This document shows positions 33,450-45,060 of a DNA stretch of 64,000 nt, piece by piece. A model generated the notes under the pieces. That model made no database searches, was not told the origin of the DNA, and saw only the letters and a program-made list of their open reading frames with translations. A program made the translations under genes and the position numbers. This stretch comes from Symbiodinium kawagutii. Taxonomy: Eukaryota > Sar > Dinophyceae > Suessiales > Symbiodiniaceae. How positions within the stretch are numbered: position 1 is the first letter of the stretch; each line of letters starts with the position of its first letter. The DNA lies in NCBI GenBank assembly GCA_009767595.1, contig VSDK01007030.1:3231-67230 (forward strand). Reading direction: 5' to 3'.

Positions 33450-34082
33450 CTTTGAACAAACGCCCGAGATCAGTGCGTGGTAAAGCAATTGTCACACTGA
33501 AACTTTTGCACAAGGCTTCCGCACCATTAAGTGCTTGCAGAAAAAATCTATTTAGATCATGCGGGTTTATACAACGGCACTTGTGCACCACACTTCTACA
33601 TCACAAAATCACAAAGCTCGTACACATAATTAACAGTTTTCACACGTCCACTCCCAACCCACTTGGCCCAGACTTCACACCCTGATGACAATGTGCCTTT
33701 TGGAACACAAAGTGAAAATCTGGGAGGCTGATGTCTCTTTCTTTTCACGAATGAGTTTAAGCCTTTGATTTTGACAAAGACTCGGGTTCTGCCTCATGGC
33801 CAGAAGGTGGACACATCTTCGTTGTTTATCGTGACAAAGATGCTTTTGCTCTGCTAAAACTCAGCTTTTCCGGCACAGAAAGAAAGTGTGAAACGTAAGC
33901 ACTGTGGTTGCATGTGGTTGCGAAGCTCATTGCGTCAATGCAAGCTCTACAAACACGATACTTCCGTTTTGTAGAACAAAGCGATGGTTGTATCCCCTTA
34001 TCCCTCATCATACCCCATATGAAAGTGTCTATCATGAACATTGATAATTCATGATAATTCTGATGCTGCAGTTGGGTGATTG

Positions 34083-34187
34083 ATGATGATAATGGTGGAA
34101 GACAGTTTAGCAATGATGATTGATCGTGGATGTGAGGGAGAAAATGGACAGTGTTTGATGATAATGATGATGATGACGACGATCATC

Positions 34188-34223
<36 letters not shown>

Positions 34224-34294
34224 TCCATTGACAATCATCATCGTCATCATCATCATCATCATCATCATGATCATCATCATCGTCATCGTCATCG

Positions 34295-34346
<52 letters not shown>

Positions 34347-34395
34347 CATGATCGTCATGATCATCATGATCGTCATGATCATCATGATCATCATG

Positions 34396-34470
<75 letters not shown>
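34083..34470. repeat. GAT array facing an ATC array (inverted microsatellite)
   Basis: A GAT/ATG tract (to about 34221) is followed by an 11-base spacer (tccattgacaa) and then a long ATC/CAT tract with GATC interruptions to 34470. The two halves are reverse complements, so one strand can fold into a hairpin with a stem of more than 30 bases. Confidence 0.9.
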
Positions 34471-34924
34471 TTATTCGATTACACGGGACTGAAGGCCAAC
34501 CAAAAAGAGGGACCTGGGGTGACCATGGGCGACCTCGGAACATCAAACTTGCATCAAACCGCACAATACGAGGAGTGGATGCTCAGGGAGAAGAGGGGGA
34601 AGAGAGCTGCAGGGGGAGGGTGGAGGCAGTGTAGGGCCAGAAGGATGTTCGTCTGATGAACTGTGACTCAGGACCTCCCCATCCCGAAGAAATTCACCCC
34701 TGTGATCTGTGCACAACGTCCGACTGCTCGACTTGGGAGCCCTCCATATGACCCCATAACTCTTGCAGTTGCACTTTCTCAAGCTGTCAGTTTTTGCCTG
34801 TGCATTGGTTCAAAGAAACTGCATTGGTTCAAGTAACATATCTTTCAGGATCTCAGATTTGTCACACAAAAATATATACAAGTCCTGCAAGGCAAACTCA
34901 AGTTTTTGGACACATATTACCATC

Positions 34925-35337
34925 CTACGATCCTCTACCACACCTGAAATGAAATAGCCGAGTTGGACAGCAGTGAGTGCGAGGGAACGTGCTTTGAACA
35001 CAGAATTTTGCCGCACATTCTGAACTCTTCCCCTCCTCCACGCCCAGAAGGCAGGTAAAAATACAGCCGCCAACAATAACAAGCAGCAGCTTCCAAAGCC
35101 AAATCATCACAGATGCATCAGGAAAAGGCAGTGTTGCTACACAATTCGCAAAACCAATCTGTTTCACAAGGTCTGAAAGGGGTACTAATGCGTCAACCTC
35201 TGAGTCCCCTTCTGTGAACAAAGGTGGCAAGGAATTCCATCCTTTATTAAATTTCGTTCAGGGAAATCAACGACTTCATAAAAGAGTCCTTCCGAATACA
35301 GAGACATTGCTTTTTTTAGACGTGAGATCCTTTCCAT
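34925..35337 (-). CDS. Possible tail exons of the large membrane-protein gene
   Basis: Frame MERISRLKKAMSLYSEGLF...DFPERNLIK (about 35337-35240) and frame LFTEGDSEVDALVPLSDLVK...ASVMIWLWKLLLVIVGGCIF (about 35224-35030) look coding. The second has one hydrophobic helix and follows a plausible acceptor (cctttgttcacag). The joins were not resolved. They could be the C-terminal region of the gene whose membrane exons end near 36.5 kb. Confidence 0.3.
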
Positions 35338-36040
35338 CACCCTATCAAAAGAAAAATAGGTTCAGGTGTATAAGTTTTAAGCTTTAAACAGTTGCTGTAC
35401 TAGTTTATACTAGGACACAGTGAGACCCGGGACATCTCGAGTACAAACATGTACCTGGCAAAGTTTCTCAGAAATTTCTCTTCAATCAGCCGGACAATTT
35501 GGAAAGACCTTCATTTTTGAATCTGAATCAATTTCCATATGACATTCAACTGGGTTGGGGTCATGCGCTTTGGGACGCAGCTCTGTGACGGCTATTGGCT
35601 CCTTAAACAATCATTCAAATTGAAAAACATTCGAAGATGATAGAAAAATACAAAACTTTGGCAAAGAAAACACTGATCAAAACACCTGAAAAAACGACCT
35701 ATTTGCCATGACCTCACGGCAAACATGGTTCACACACTCAAATCATAAATCAATATAAATCTGTTTTGCAAATGCTTTGGTCAGCCTATCATTCATGAAT
35801 CGCGAGCTCCAGTCCTACCATGGCCTACCATGTTCTATCCCTGCTGAATGGCATCCAAAGCACTTGGAAAACCTCCACAAACTTTCTGGCATCCCTTTCG
35901 TATTGCAGCCTCCACAGTTGAACCATTGCACTCCACTGTCTCGTTGCGAGAGAGGTTCCATACTCGCTAGACTGTACACAAGCCATTTGAAACAGGAGAA
36001 CGGGACAAGAAAGGCTATACACAAAATAGTGACTTTAACT

Positions 36041-39000
36041 TCAACAACATGAGGGAAATGAAGGGCCTCCTACAATTTTTCGTAGCATGATTCCATCATC
36101 CGCACTATTGATTTCGCAGGGATTTGCACGGTACTCTCGCTTGCCTCCAGCTTCTCTGCACACTTGGCGACTGTGTCCGAAGAACACCAAGGATGCACAG
36201 GGCGGCACAAATGATGCCAATAGCGCAAACAAACTGCAGTGCGATGCTTCAGGGGTTTCAAAATGGTCGAACAACTTGGAGAGCATAAAACGAGTGCTTG
36301 ATGCTTTCATTTTGCTCAATCAGTCGACCTTTCGTGCCTGTGTGCAAATTACCACTTTGACATTACATTTGAGGCGAAAACCACTATGAAAGGAACCACA
36401 TGAAATGACATGCAGCTGCACCCTTAGACTAGTGCAAGACGCAAGAGATGCGTTGCAAGGCACTACGAAACACTAGTGGCTTTCAACATTAGTGTATGAA
36501 ATGTCATTGAAATGTTTCATGAAACCACCTCAAATGCTGAGGCTAAGCCCATGACCAAAAAAATATATGCTGCATCCATGAGCTCCGTGGCATTCGCAGG
36601 GACGAAGAATGGCATCAGCAAGCACAGCACCTTGCGTTCGCGAAGCATTGTCCCAAGGTGAACAGTGGTCCAAGCCAATGATGCACCGAGAAACCCTGCG
36701 AATGCATTAGTCAACATGACAAAAACAATGCTTTACAATTCCATAATTTCTTCAATTGCGTGGATCCGGAACCTCATCAAGGACAAATCAGAACACGGGA
36801 ACAGGTTGGTTTTAGTCAACGTGGCTTATGGATGTGGGATAAATGGATCAGCATTCCAGCCAAAGTGGCTGCTAGCAGGTAATGCAAGGCAACGTCGAGC
36901 CAAAGCAAGGTTGCAGTTCGCCATGGAAGGAACCAAAAGACCGCCAAAAAGTAGAGCATCAGGCCTTGGAGTGGAGAACCGAGGAAAAGTAAACCCAAAG
37001 TAAACCCTAAGATTTTCTACCTTTTGATGCACAATGTTTGGCGGCAGGTCAAGAACCGGGCCAGTTCCAAGCCATATTGTTTGTGCCATAGGCCGTTGAA
37101 AAGCTACTGTCGTGAGAGACAAGAAGAAGGCCTGCGAAACAAGCAAACGAAAGAACATGCTTAGCATCTGCGGAGACTATTTGCATTGATTTGAAACCTT
37201 TTAAACATGTTCGCAGCAAGAATTCCCTCGATAACAGGAATTTGTTTTTGTTTTCAAATATACACTGTATACTAAAAATGATGGCAAAGGATTTGTGGAC
37301 CACATGGAAGGAAAAAGGCAACCAAAAAAACAATGAATGATCTTCAAAGGAAAAACGACGGCGATGGTTGTGATGAAAATGGAGAAAAAATCAATGAAAA
37401 AAAACATGATAATGCGTAAACCGGTGGTTCCGCCGCTACAAAACAGCCATGCTACTCATGACATGAGGGAACCCGACGTGTTTGTGTCTCTGTGTGTGTG
37501 TGCATGTGACTGAGCATGTGCCTGTGCATGTGCCTGTGCATGTGCCTGTGTATGTGCTTGCGCATGTGCCTGTGTGTGTGCGTGCGCGCGTGTCTGTAAG
37601 CGTGAGCGTGTTTTGATTGTGTGTATGTGTGTATGTGTGTGTCAAGCTCTGTTCCTACTTGTAAAAATGTAGTTTTTGGCTTGGTTGAATGGATTGATTT
37701 TGACTTCAACAAAAAGTTGGCTTACCAACCGCAAAGGGCGACCGGGTCGCTGCATGGCAATCGCCAACAAAGCTCAATGCAGTTGACTAGGCTATTAGCT
37801 ATACTGAGAATGGACTGATGCACTTTAGACTTAAACTCAAGAAGTGGTTTCTAATTCCGTCGGAAAGTGCCCATGGGGCTTAGCCGAAACGCCAGCTTGC
37901 CGGGCCATCGATTGATTTGATGCATTTTTTGATGATGGGGTTCAGCCCCCTATAGGAATGACGATTATTTTATGTTGTCAAAGCGCAATTGAAGTAAAGG
38001 TTTGCTCACCACCAATCAGTAAATGAAGATCAATATGGCGGTTTCTCAAAATAGGGGTACCACCAATTCATCCAATATTGATCACTCCTCTTCTTGCGGT
38101 CCCGGCACCCCCCAGCAGATCCAATAGTGATCATTTGTAATAAGAGAGTTAACTTATGTTGACTTGCAACTACATCAAAAAGTTCTCCTTGCACTTCTGA
38201 ACAATCTCTAGATGGAAATCTCAAACATCTCACAATACAAATGATTGATCTTTTGTACGCTGGCTTTTTTTTTGATCTTGTCGTGGTGGTAAGAGAAAGG
38301 TCAAGGAGTTTAGATCGTGATGACCGCATTTACATAGCTGGTGACCAGCGCCCTGGTGCCATCTCATTAGTGGTCAAGCGAAAGGCCCAAGAGTGCTCCG
38401 TATCGCCCACCGATCCAAACACTTTTTGACGCCGCGGAGGCATTTTTTCTGGCAAACGTGCTCGCGTCGCAGCGTGCTAGTTTTGCCTCGCGCTGTTGCC
38501 ACGGACCTCCGCACTGGGCGCTTTACCAAGCTTACCGTTCGACCATATCGGAGCACAAAACGATTGAAAACCATAGCATTTTGCGCAGTTCCTTTCATTC
38601 AAGCGCGAAAATCTCTCTTGAAATCTCTTCTGAAGGGCTACCAGTACCTGCTGCAACCTCCAAGTTGAGGGACGTTTGATTTCGATTTTTTTCGATCATG
38701 TGTGCATGAATGTATCCTTGGAGGAAAGGATAAGAAAGGAACGAAAACCATTGGTAAGCAGCTGGACAGTGCTCGCTGCAGTTAGCCTGTACGCGTGAAC
38801 GCGACGGACCGTACAAAGCAAGGAGGTGTGAAGAGGTTGAAATAGAGGCGCTGGCAGGTGGTTCTCATAAGTGGAATTGATGTTAAAGGTGTGGCGTGGA
38901 AACAAGTAGAGCAGGTTGGGTGGCAGAAACGATTGTAAAAAGAGGCGGGAGAGATGGGTACTGGCTGTATGTCATATCTTGCACTGCACTGCGCACTTGG

Positions 39001-42000
39001 CGCGCTTGCGCTGGGCTCGCTTTCAAGGCGACACCCTTTGAGGCCGTTGGAGAGTTTCAATCAGACTTGGCACCTCCCCAATTCTGTGACGAGGGAAGCT
39101 CTGTTGTCACCCTCTCCAACTTGCAGAGCATTGCCCAAATGTACATGGCCCCTCGAACAATGACATGCTCAGGACATGCTCCCCAGCTCATGGCAAGGGT
39201 GCCACTAAAGACCTCTTCCCCCCACACCCCTGACGCCATCATCCTACGTCAGTTCTTTTGCAGCCTGCGGTCTTAAATTGATGATATATATATATATATA
39301 TTCATGTATACATAGCATATATATATATATGATTTCCACTGCGTGTCGCTTGTGTCATTGTGATTGTGTTCTGATAGTATTGCTAGTTGTGCCCTGCATG
39401 ACACTGCATGCGGATGATGAACATTGAAAAATATGCCATGCCCACTTGCGTCTGTCAGGCTACCGAGCCTGGGAACGCCAAAGAACTGGACTTTCCAGTC
39501 TCAAGATTCTCAAGTCGCCCATAGTCGCCCAATCAACATGGTATCGTGAATGACCCTGACCCCAATGATCCCCAATGCCACACGCCTCGCCTTTACCATA
39601 GAAGCGGTGATCCACCAATATGCGGATGGTCGCACAGAAAGGAATAGAAACTTCCACCGTTTGCGGAATCCAGGGTCCTACAGGGTCCTACCGAAAAGGA
39701 AAATCGATGAAGACCACTGGGCATCAAAATGTTTTTCCACGGATATTCTCTCCATTGAAACAGAATCACCCTCCTTGTAGAACGTGGGGGCGTTGTAAAG
39801 CGCATACACGATGCTAGCTGTCGCCCCAGCACAGTACAAGAGAATCGCAAGGGTAGTGCCGGCCACCATGCTCAGCCACATTTGCGAATTGGTTATCACC
39901 TCACGTGTGGAAATTGCAGCGCTCTTCTCCAAAATGCATGCGACCAAACCAAGCCTTCCTTATGCTTTCCTATGTTTCGCTTGCTAAATCGCGAGTTCTC
40001 CAAACTTCGGACTTTGGATGAGAACTTTTTCGCCGCAGATTGAAACAATTGGCAGGGCGGGGCTCCACAATTCGTCAACATCGATTGATACCCGGAACGT
40101 CTCTGGTTTCTAAGCCGCCAACTGCTGGCTCCGAAATCATTGACCTCTCGCCATTTGGGTGGGAGTAGGTTTGGAACAACTTCAAGGACCTCAGTACCGC
40201 TGCATGTTCAAGCGGGCAAGTAGGCATCAGCAAACACTCAACCAAACACAAACAATTCAAAAACAAGTGGCAATCAAACAAACAGGCGACAAACAAACAA
40301 ACCCAGACACACGCACACACGCTGAGTAAACGCAGACGCGTAGGTGATATGATGATGACATAATTTTCTGGGCATACGATTCTCTGGTTGACACTTTGAC
40401 CAGAGATTCTCAACATTGGTATGACGGCTTCAGCGGAAGAGAACAGCGATCACAACCGTAAACTAAACCACTTGGTTATCACTGCAGGTACGCCAAACTG
40501 ATCAAGTCTGGTTTCACCACCATGTGCAAGTGTCTTCGCTGGCAAGAGACTTGCAATGGTGCTCCTGCCCCCTGCACTGTGTACAAATTCCATGGTGCAT
40601 GTAGCCCTCTGACACAGGGTTTGACACCCGCACACACAAGAAGCCCGTGCAAGGGCAATACGAGATCGTAGTGCTGCAGCAAACTCCGGGTCCAAGATCT
40701 TGAATAATGAGAAGCATGTTTGATGCTAATATGATAGCTGGAATGGAACTCTGATATGGCATGACTCAAAAGTGACTCAAAAAGTGACATCAGCCCGGGC
40801 CATGGAAGTGTGAGCTGTTTGATCACATTTCACAACCAATATACGTAAGCTCCAACAACAGAAAAAACATACCATCCCTGAAGTAAAGTAGTGAATGAAA
40901 TCAGAAAGGTATGACTCAAAAGTGACACAAAAGGTGACATCAGCCCGGGTCATCGACGTGTGAGCTGTTTGATCACACTTCACAACCAGTACACGTGAAC
41001 AACAGCAACAGAAAAAACATACCAACCCTGAAGCAAGTTAGTGACCCCTGCGTATGAAAGAAGAAGAGAGATGGACGCCAAGTACGGGCCATGTGCTTAG
41101 AAGGAAGAAAGAGCACAGGGAGGTGAGTGCCACGGACGACAGGAGAAGCCAAGTGGAAGCCAGTGCAGGACATGGAAAGCCGTTGAAGGGCGAAACAAGC
41201 AAGCGGAAACCATGTAGAAGCTGTGCAAGTGGAAGCAAAGAGGTGATAGCCAAGGAAGGGAAGCCATGCAGAAACATGACGACATGCAGGTAGCCTACTG
41301 CAGTGAATTCCAACGAATCACCACACAGCATGAAGCAACAGGACAGCGAGGCACTGATCGTAGAATGGCAGCAAAAAAATTCACCGCAAACTGACATGGA
41401 AACTGAAACGGGCAACTGAAACATGTTTGAATTCATGGAAAAGTTCGAGCTCAGTCGGCGCACTGTTCATTTGAGCATCAATTTCCTGTGGATATAAGGG
41501 GGAGGAGGGGGGGAGGGAAGAAAGAAAGAAGGGCACAGCACAGCCAGAAGAGGGCAAAACGAAGAAAGGACGCAAGCAAAAGACACAGACCCGGCGGGGC
41601 GGAGAGAGCACAGCAGAACAACGAGCAGAACCCAAGCCCACAAACCACCACAGCCGACAGCAAGGCAGCAAGGACAACAACCAAAACCAGCGCAACAGCA
41701 CCCAAAAAGGGGGGAGGGGGGAGAAATTAAACACATGAAACTGGTTAAACCTGTTTGGATGACTCATAGAATCTGATAAATCTTACCATGAGAGCACGTA
41801 AATGCCGTGATCATGGAGACCATGAGAGCACATAACTGCCGTGGTCATGGTGACTGGCAAAACTGGCCGTAATGAGTTGATTGCTAATCCAAATACCTGC
41901 AATGTTCGAAACCTGTGGCTGGCTTTTGAATGTGACTAAGCACATCACGGCGACTGAATAGCAAAAATCTGCAGCAATTGGTTGATTCTCTCAATCAGGT

Positions 42001-44831
42001 TCCCCATCTTCGAAAAAAACAGAACACTCCGGCAACTTAGAAAGATCGGCCTCGAGGAAAAATTCACACACCGAATAAATGCAGATGCATAGGTGATATG
42101 ATGATGACATGATTTTCTGGGCATACGATTCTCTGGTTGACACTTTGACCAGAGATTCTCAACATTGATATGACGGCTTCAGCGGAAGAGAACAGCGATC
42201 ACAACCGTAAACTAAACCACTTGGTTATCACTGCAGGTACGCCAGACTGATCAGGTCTGGTTTCACCACCATGTGCAAGTGTCTTCGCTGGCAAGAGACT
42301 TGCAATGGTGCTCCTGCCCCCTGCACTGTGTACAAATTCCATGGTGCATGTAGCTCTTTGACACAGGGTTTGACACACACACACATGTCAGTCCAAAGCC
42401 TATGCCCAACAGCAAGGCCAGCAACTTGCGAACCTGACTTACTTGCTCGGGAAACTTGCTTGCCAACCTGAGTTAGTCATGGAAAACTCCTTACTTCGGA
42501 GCGATTGCTCGGACCTGACCGCGAACATTACTCTGTCTGCATACCAGTGTCTCGAAATCCTGAAACCCTGTGTTCTTGAGAACCTTCCCTGAAAACCTTA
42601 AGAACTTCTTAAAAACATTCAAAGAATCGCTTGAGAACCGACCTTGGCAACCGTCCTCGAGAACCTTACTTGCTCTGCTTAGTAGTGCTGTTCAGGAACT
42701 GTCTTCCTTGCCCTGCTGCTTTGGAAGCGGCAACCTTCCTACCCTAACCCCGATAACAATACCAAACATTCTCTGACTCAACTCTGGATGCTCCTTGGGG
42801 ACAACCGAAACACAAACTGCTGATTCCCAAAATGCAAAAGTTTGAAACCAGGCAATTTGGTTGCGTTCGATGAAAAGCTATGATTTCTACAGAACAGCCA
42901 TCATTTCCAACACGTCAAGCATGACTGTAGCAATATCCTACAACACCGTGGCATCCTCAACATCAAGTGCAAATGATGTTCACCTCCACGCCACATCACC
43001 ATCCATGTAGCATCAACTTTGACGTCAAATGCAAGTAACGTTCACCACGTAGCATCGACTTTGACATGAAGTGAAGGTGAACATCCCGCCCAACTACACC
43101 CTACCCCAACAGACAGTATCATGACAGTAAGCACTTGCAAAGAAAGGTTCATATCCCACCCCTACCCTCCAACCCCACCCTAAACAAACAAAACCGCTAA
43201 GAGTGAGAATTATCAGGGGTCCCAAGAGTCGGTGTAAGCAAGAAGAAACAACACCAACGCACAAACACGCCCACACACACACACACACATGTCCAGCCAC
43301 GTAAGCACAAATAAACACACAACATACACGCACACACACACACACACTGGTGAGCTTTGAAGCTCTCAGAGCGGAAATGTTCAGCAGTCATAATATCTAT
43401 CTACCTATCTACCTATATATTATCTATCTATCTATCCATCCATCCATCCATCCATCCATCCATCCGTCCGTCCGTCCGTCCGTCCGTCTGTCCATCTACC
43501 TCCCTATCCGTATACATATACCCAACAAATTCTAACTATATTTGATCAGTTTGCACTTTCTGACGAAGCACAGGTTGGTAATGGAAATGAAGAAGGCGAC
43601 AAAGAAGCTGCCATAGGTGCCGATGACAATGTCTCTGTCCAAAGTTAACCTCTTGCAACATTTGCTCACCCAATACCTGGGTCGTGAGATATTGTGAGTC
43701 TCATCTCGGTCCGCAAGGAAAACAAAAAGAAGTTTGACAACTGGTCGCTTTCATCAACACTTTGGCAGTCGCGGTACATTCCCAAGAAAAGGAGGCCGCC
43801 ATACAAAGGTGCCAACAACTTCAAGGCAAACTCGGTAGAGAAACCTGCAGCGGAACTCAAAATTTGTTTCTTTTTCATTTCTCCGTCCCGCAAGCATTCT
43901 CAATCGACACACTGCTTAGTACCAAATAGTACCAGCACCGCGCTTGTGCCTAGTCTAAGTGACAGTTCTTATGCATCGGTCTTGAAGTCATTCAAATCTT
44001 GACAGCCCGTGACAAGCAATGAAACATATCAACTGTATTCTGTATATATCTAGAATCTAGATATCCAACTATTCATTCATAACAGCACAGTCTGCTTGTC
44101 TGAGATTATGACTCATGCGCATAAAACACTGCAGGCGAAATTGCGAAGAAATGTCCTAAGCTGCAAGACTTCACCGCAAATCAGTTCCCGATTCAAAACA
44201 GTTCCATACCATTCCACACCAACTCTTTTCACAGAATTTCCAGTTGTAGCTGGTTCTGAATCTAGACTTCTAGTTGAGTAGCTGAAATTGCTGGTGTCCA
44301 AGCAAGGGATGAATCCAGCACGCCAGGTACATCTGGCAGGATGCCTCGCTGTCAAAACACAACCCTTGCACTTTAGTTTGATCAAAACGTTGGAACTGGT
44401 CCTCCTCAGAGACTGCACTCAAAATTTCACCCTGCCCAGTCAAAACACTTGCATCAATATCTGGCTGGATATGTTTTAATGGCCAGAAAAGGTTGCCCAT
44501 TCGACAAGCCACACTTCAATCTGCTCATGCACTTTTGCAGGTCCAAGGCGCTCAGGTTTGTCCCCAACGTCTGGATAAATACAATTGACACGTACATAAT
44601 TCCAAGCAATTCATTGAAGGTCGAAAACCTGAGACTCAGAGCGCTTCAAACCTTCGAAACACTACGTACTGCCATCTAATGAATCCAATGCCACAATGTC
44701 TCACCATGTGCCACCAAGGATCTTTGTTTTTGAGATGTCTTGGGCGCCAAACTTCATGATGATGATGAGAGCACACGGTGCACCGAGAACAAACAGCACT
44801 GGCACCAAAGGTGCTCTGAAAGCCGCATTGC
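36041..44831 (-). CDS. Membrane domain exons of the large OpuAC / GCC2-GCC3 / multi-TM gene
   Basis: Exons read right to left with phases agreeing at most joins. 44831-44705: TM1, APLVPVLFVLGAPCALIIIM. 44628 to about 44480: TM2, FNELLGIMYVSIVFIQTLGT. 43844-43778: TM3, FALKLLAPLYGGLLFLG. 43676-43565: TM4, DIVIGTYGSFFVAFFISITN. 40179-40123: FQTYSHPNGERSMISEPA. 39899-39774: TM5, MVAGTTLAILLYCAGATASI. 39677-39561: RKRWKFLFLSVRPSAYWW. 37131-37062: AFFLSLTTVAFQRPMAQ. 36964 to about 36830: TM7, LMLYFLAVFWFLPWRTATLL. From 36695: TM8 region, FVPANATELMDAAYIFLVMG. The C-terminal end near 36.1 kb (CAEKLEASESTVQIPAKS) is uncertain. HPNG after TM4 and PWR in TM7 are landmarks I associate with this dinoflagellate family. 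One exon between TM2 and TM3 is unresolved. Two donors are GA or GC. Confidence 0.65.
37484..37645. repeat. GTGCCTGTGCAT tandem repeat with TG runs
   Basis: Imperfect 12-base units (TGTGCATGTGCC) grade into TG and GTAT runs. It lies in an intron of the large gene. Confidence 0.85.
40323..40637. repeat. Intronic direct duplication, copy 1 (about 315 bp)
   Basis: Nearly identical to 42071-42384, with scattered substitutions only. It includes TTCTCTGGTTGACACTTTGA and GCTCCTGCCCCCTGCACTG. The two copies are in the same orientation, 1,748 bases apart, in the intron between the TM4 exon and the HPNG exon. Confidence 0.9.
40763..41040. repeat. Two tandem copies of an approx. 135-bp unit
   Basis: Each copy has ATGACTCAAAAGTGAC, GTGACATCAGCCCGGG, GTGTGAGCTGTTTGATCACA and AACAGAAAAAACATACC in the same order. 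The copies differ by small indels and substitutions. Intronic. Confidence 0.85.
42071..42384. repeat. Intronic direct duplication, copy 2 (about 315 bp)
   Basis: Partner of 40323-40637. Both copies end in a short CA-rich run, and this end (CACACACACACATG) is the longer. Confidence 0.9.
43262..43500. repeat. CA runs and ATCT / ATCC / GTCC tetranucleotide array
   Basis: Two CA runs (about 43270-43290 and 43330-43347), then TATC, CATC and CGTC tetranucleotide blocks from about 43391 to 43500 that change unit by single substitutions. It lies between the TM4 exon and the downstream introns. Confidence 0.9.
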
Positions 44832-45060
44832 CTGGAACCAGTGCAGTCTGACTGTGTGAACTAAACCTTCAATGCACTGAGTGTTCTAAGACGAACTCTA
44901 AATCAAACTCTATGAATTTATTTTCTTCTTTCAAACTCTGCAAACTGTGCCTCTTGTGTATCCAGTGGTTTTTGAAACGAACTATCTTGAAGCAGCTCAC
45001 ATGTGGAAACACTTCAGCCATTAAGTACTTTTCAATCTTCTTTTTCACAGCATCCCTTAC

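Noticed and set aside
34080..34656. His- or Ile/Met-rich frames over 180 codons
   Set aside because: Derived from the GAT/ATC microsatellite.
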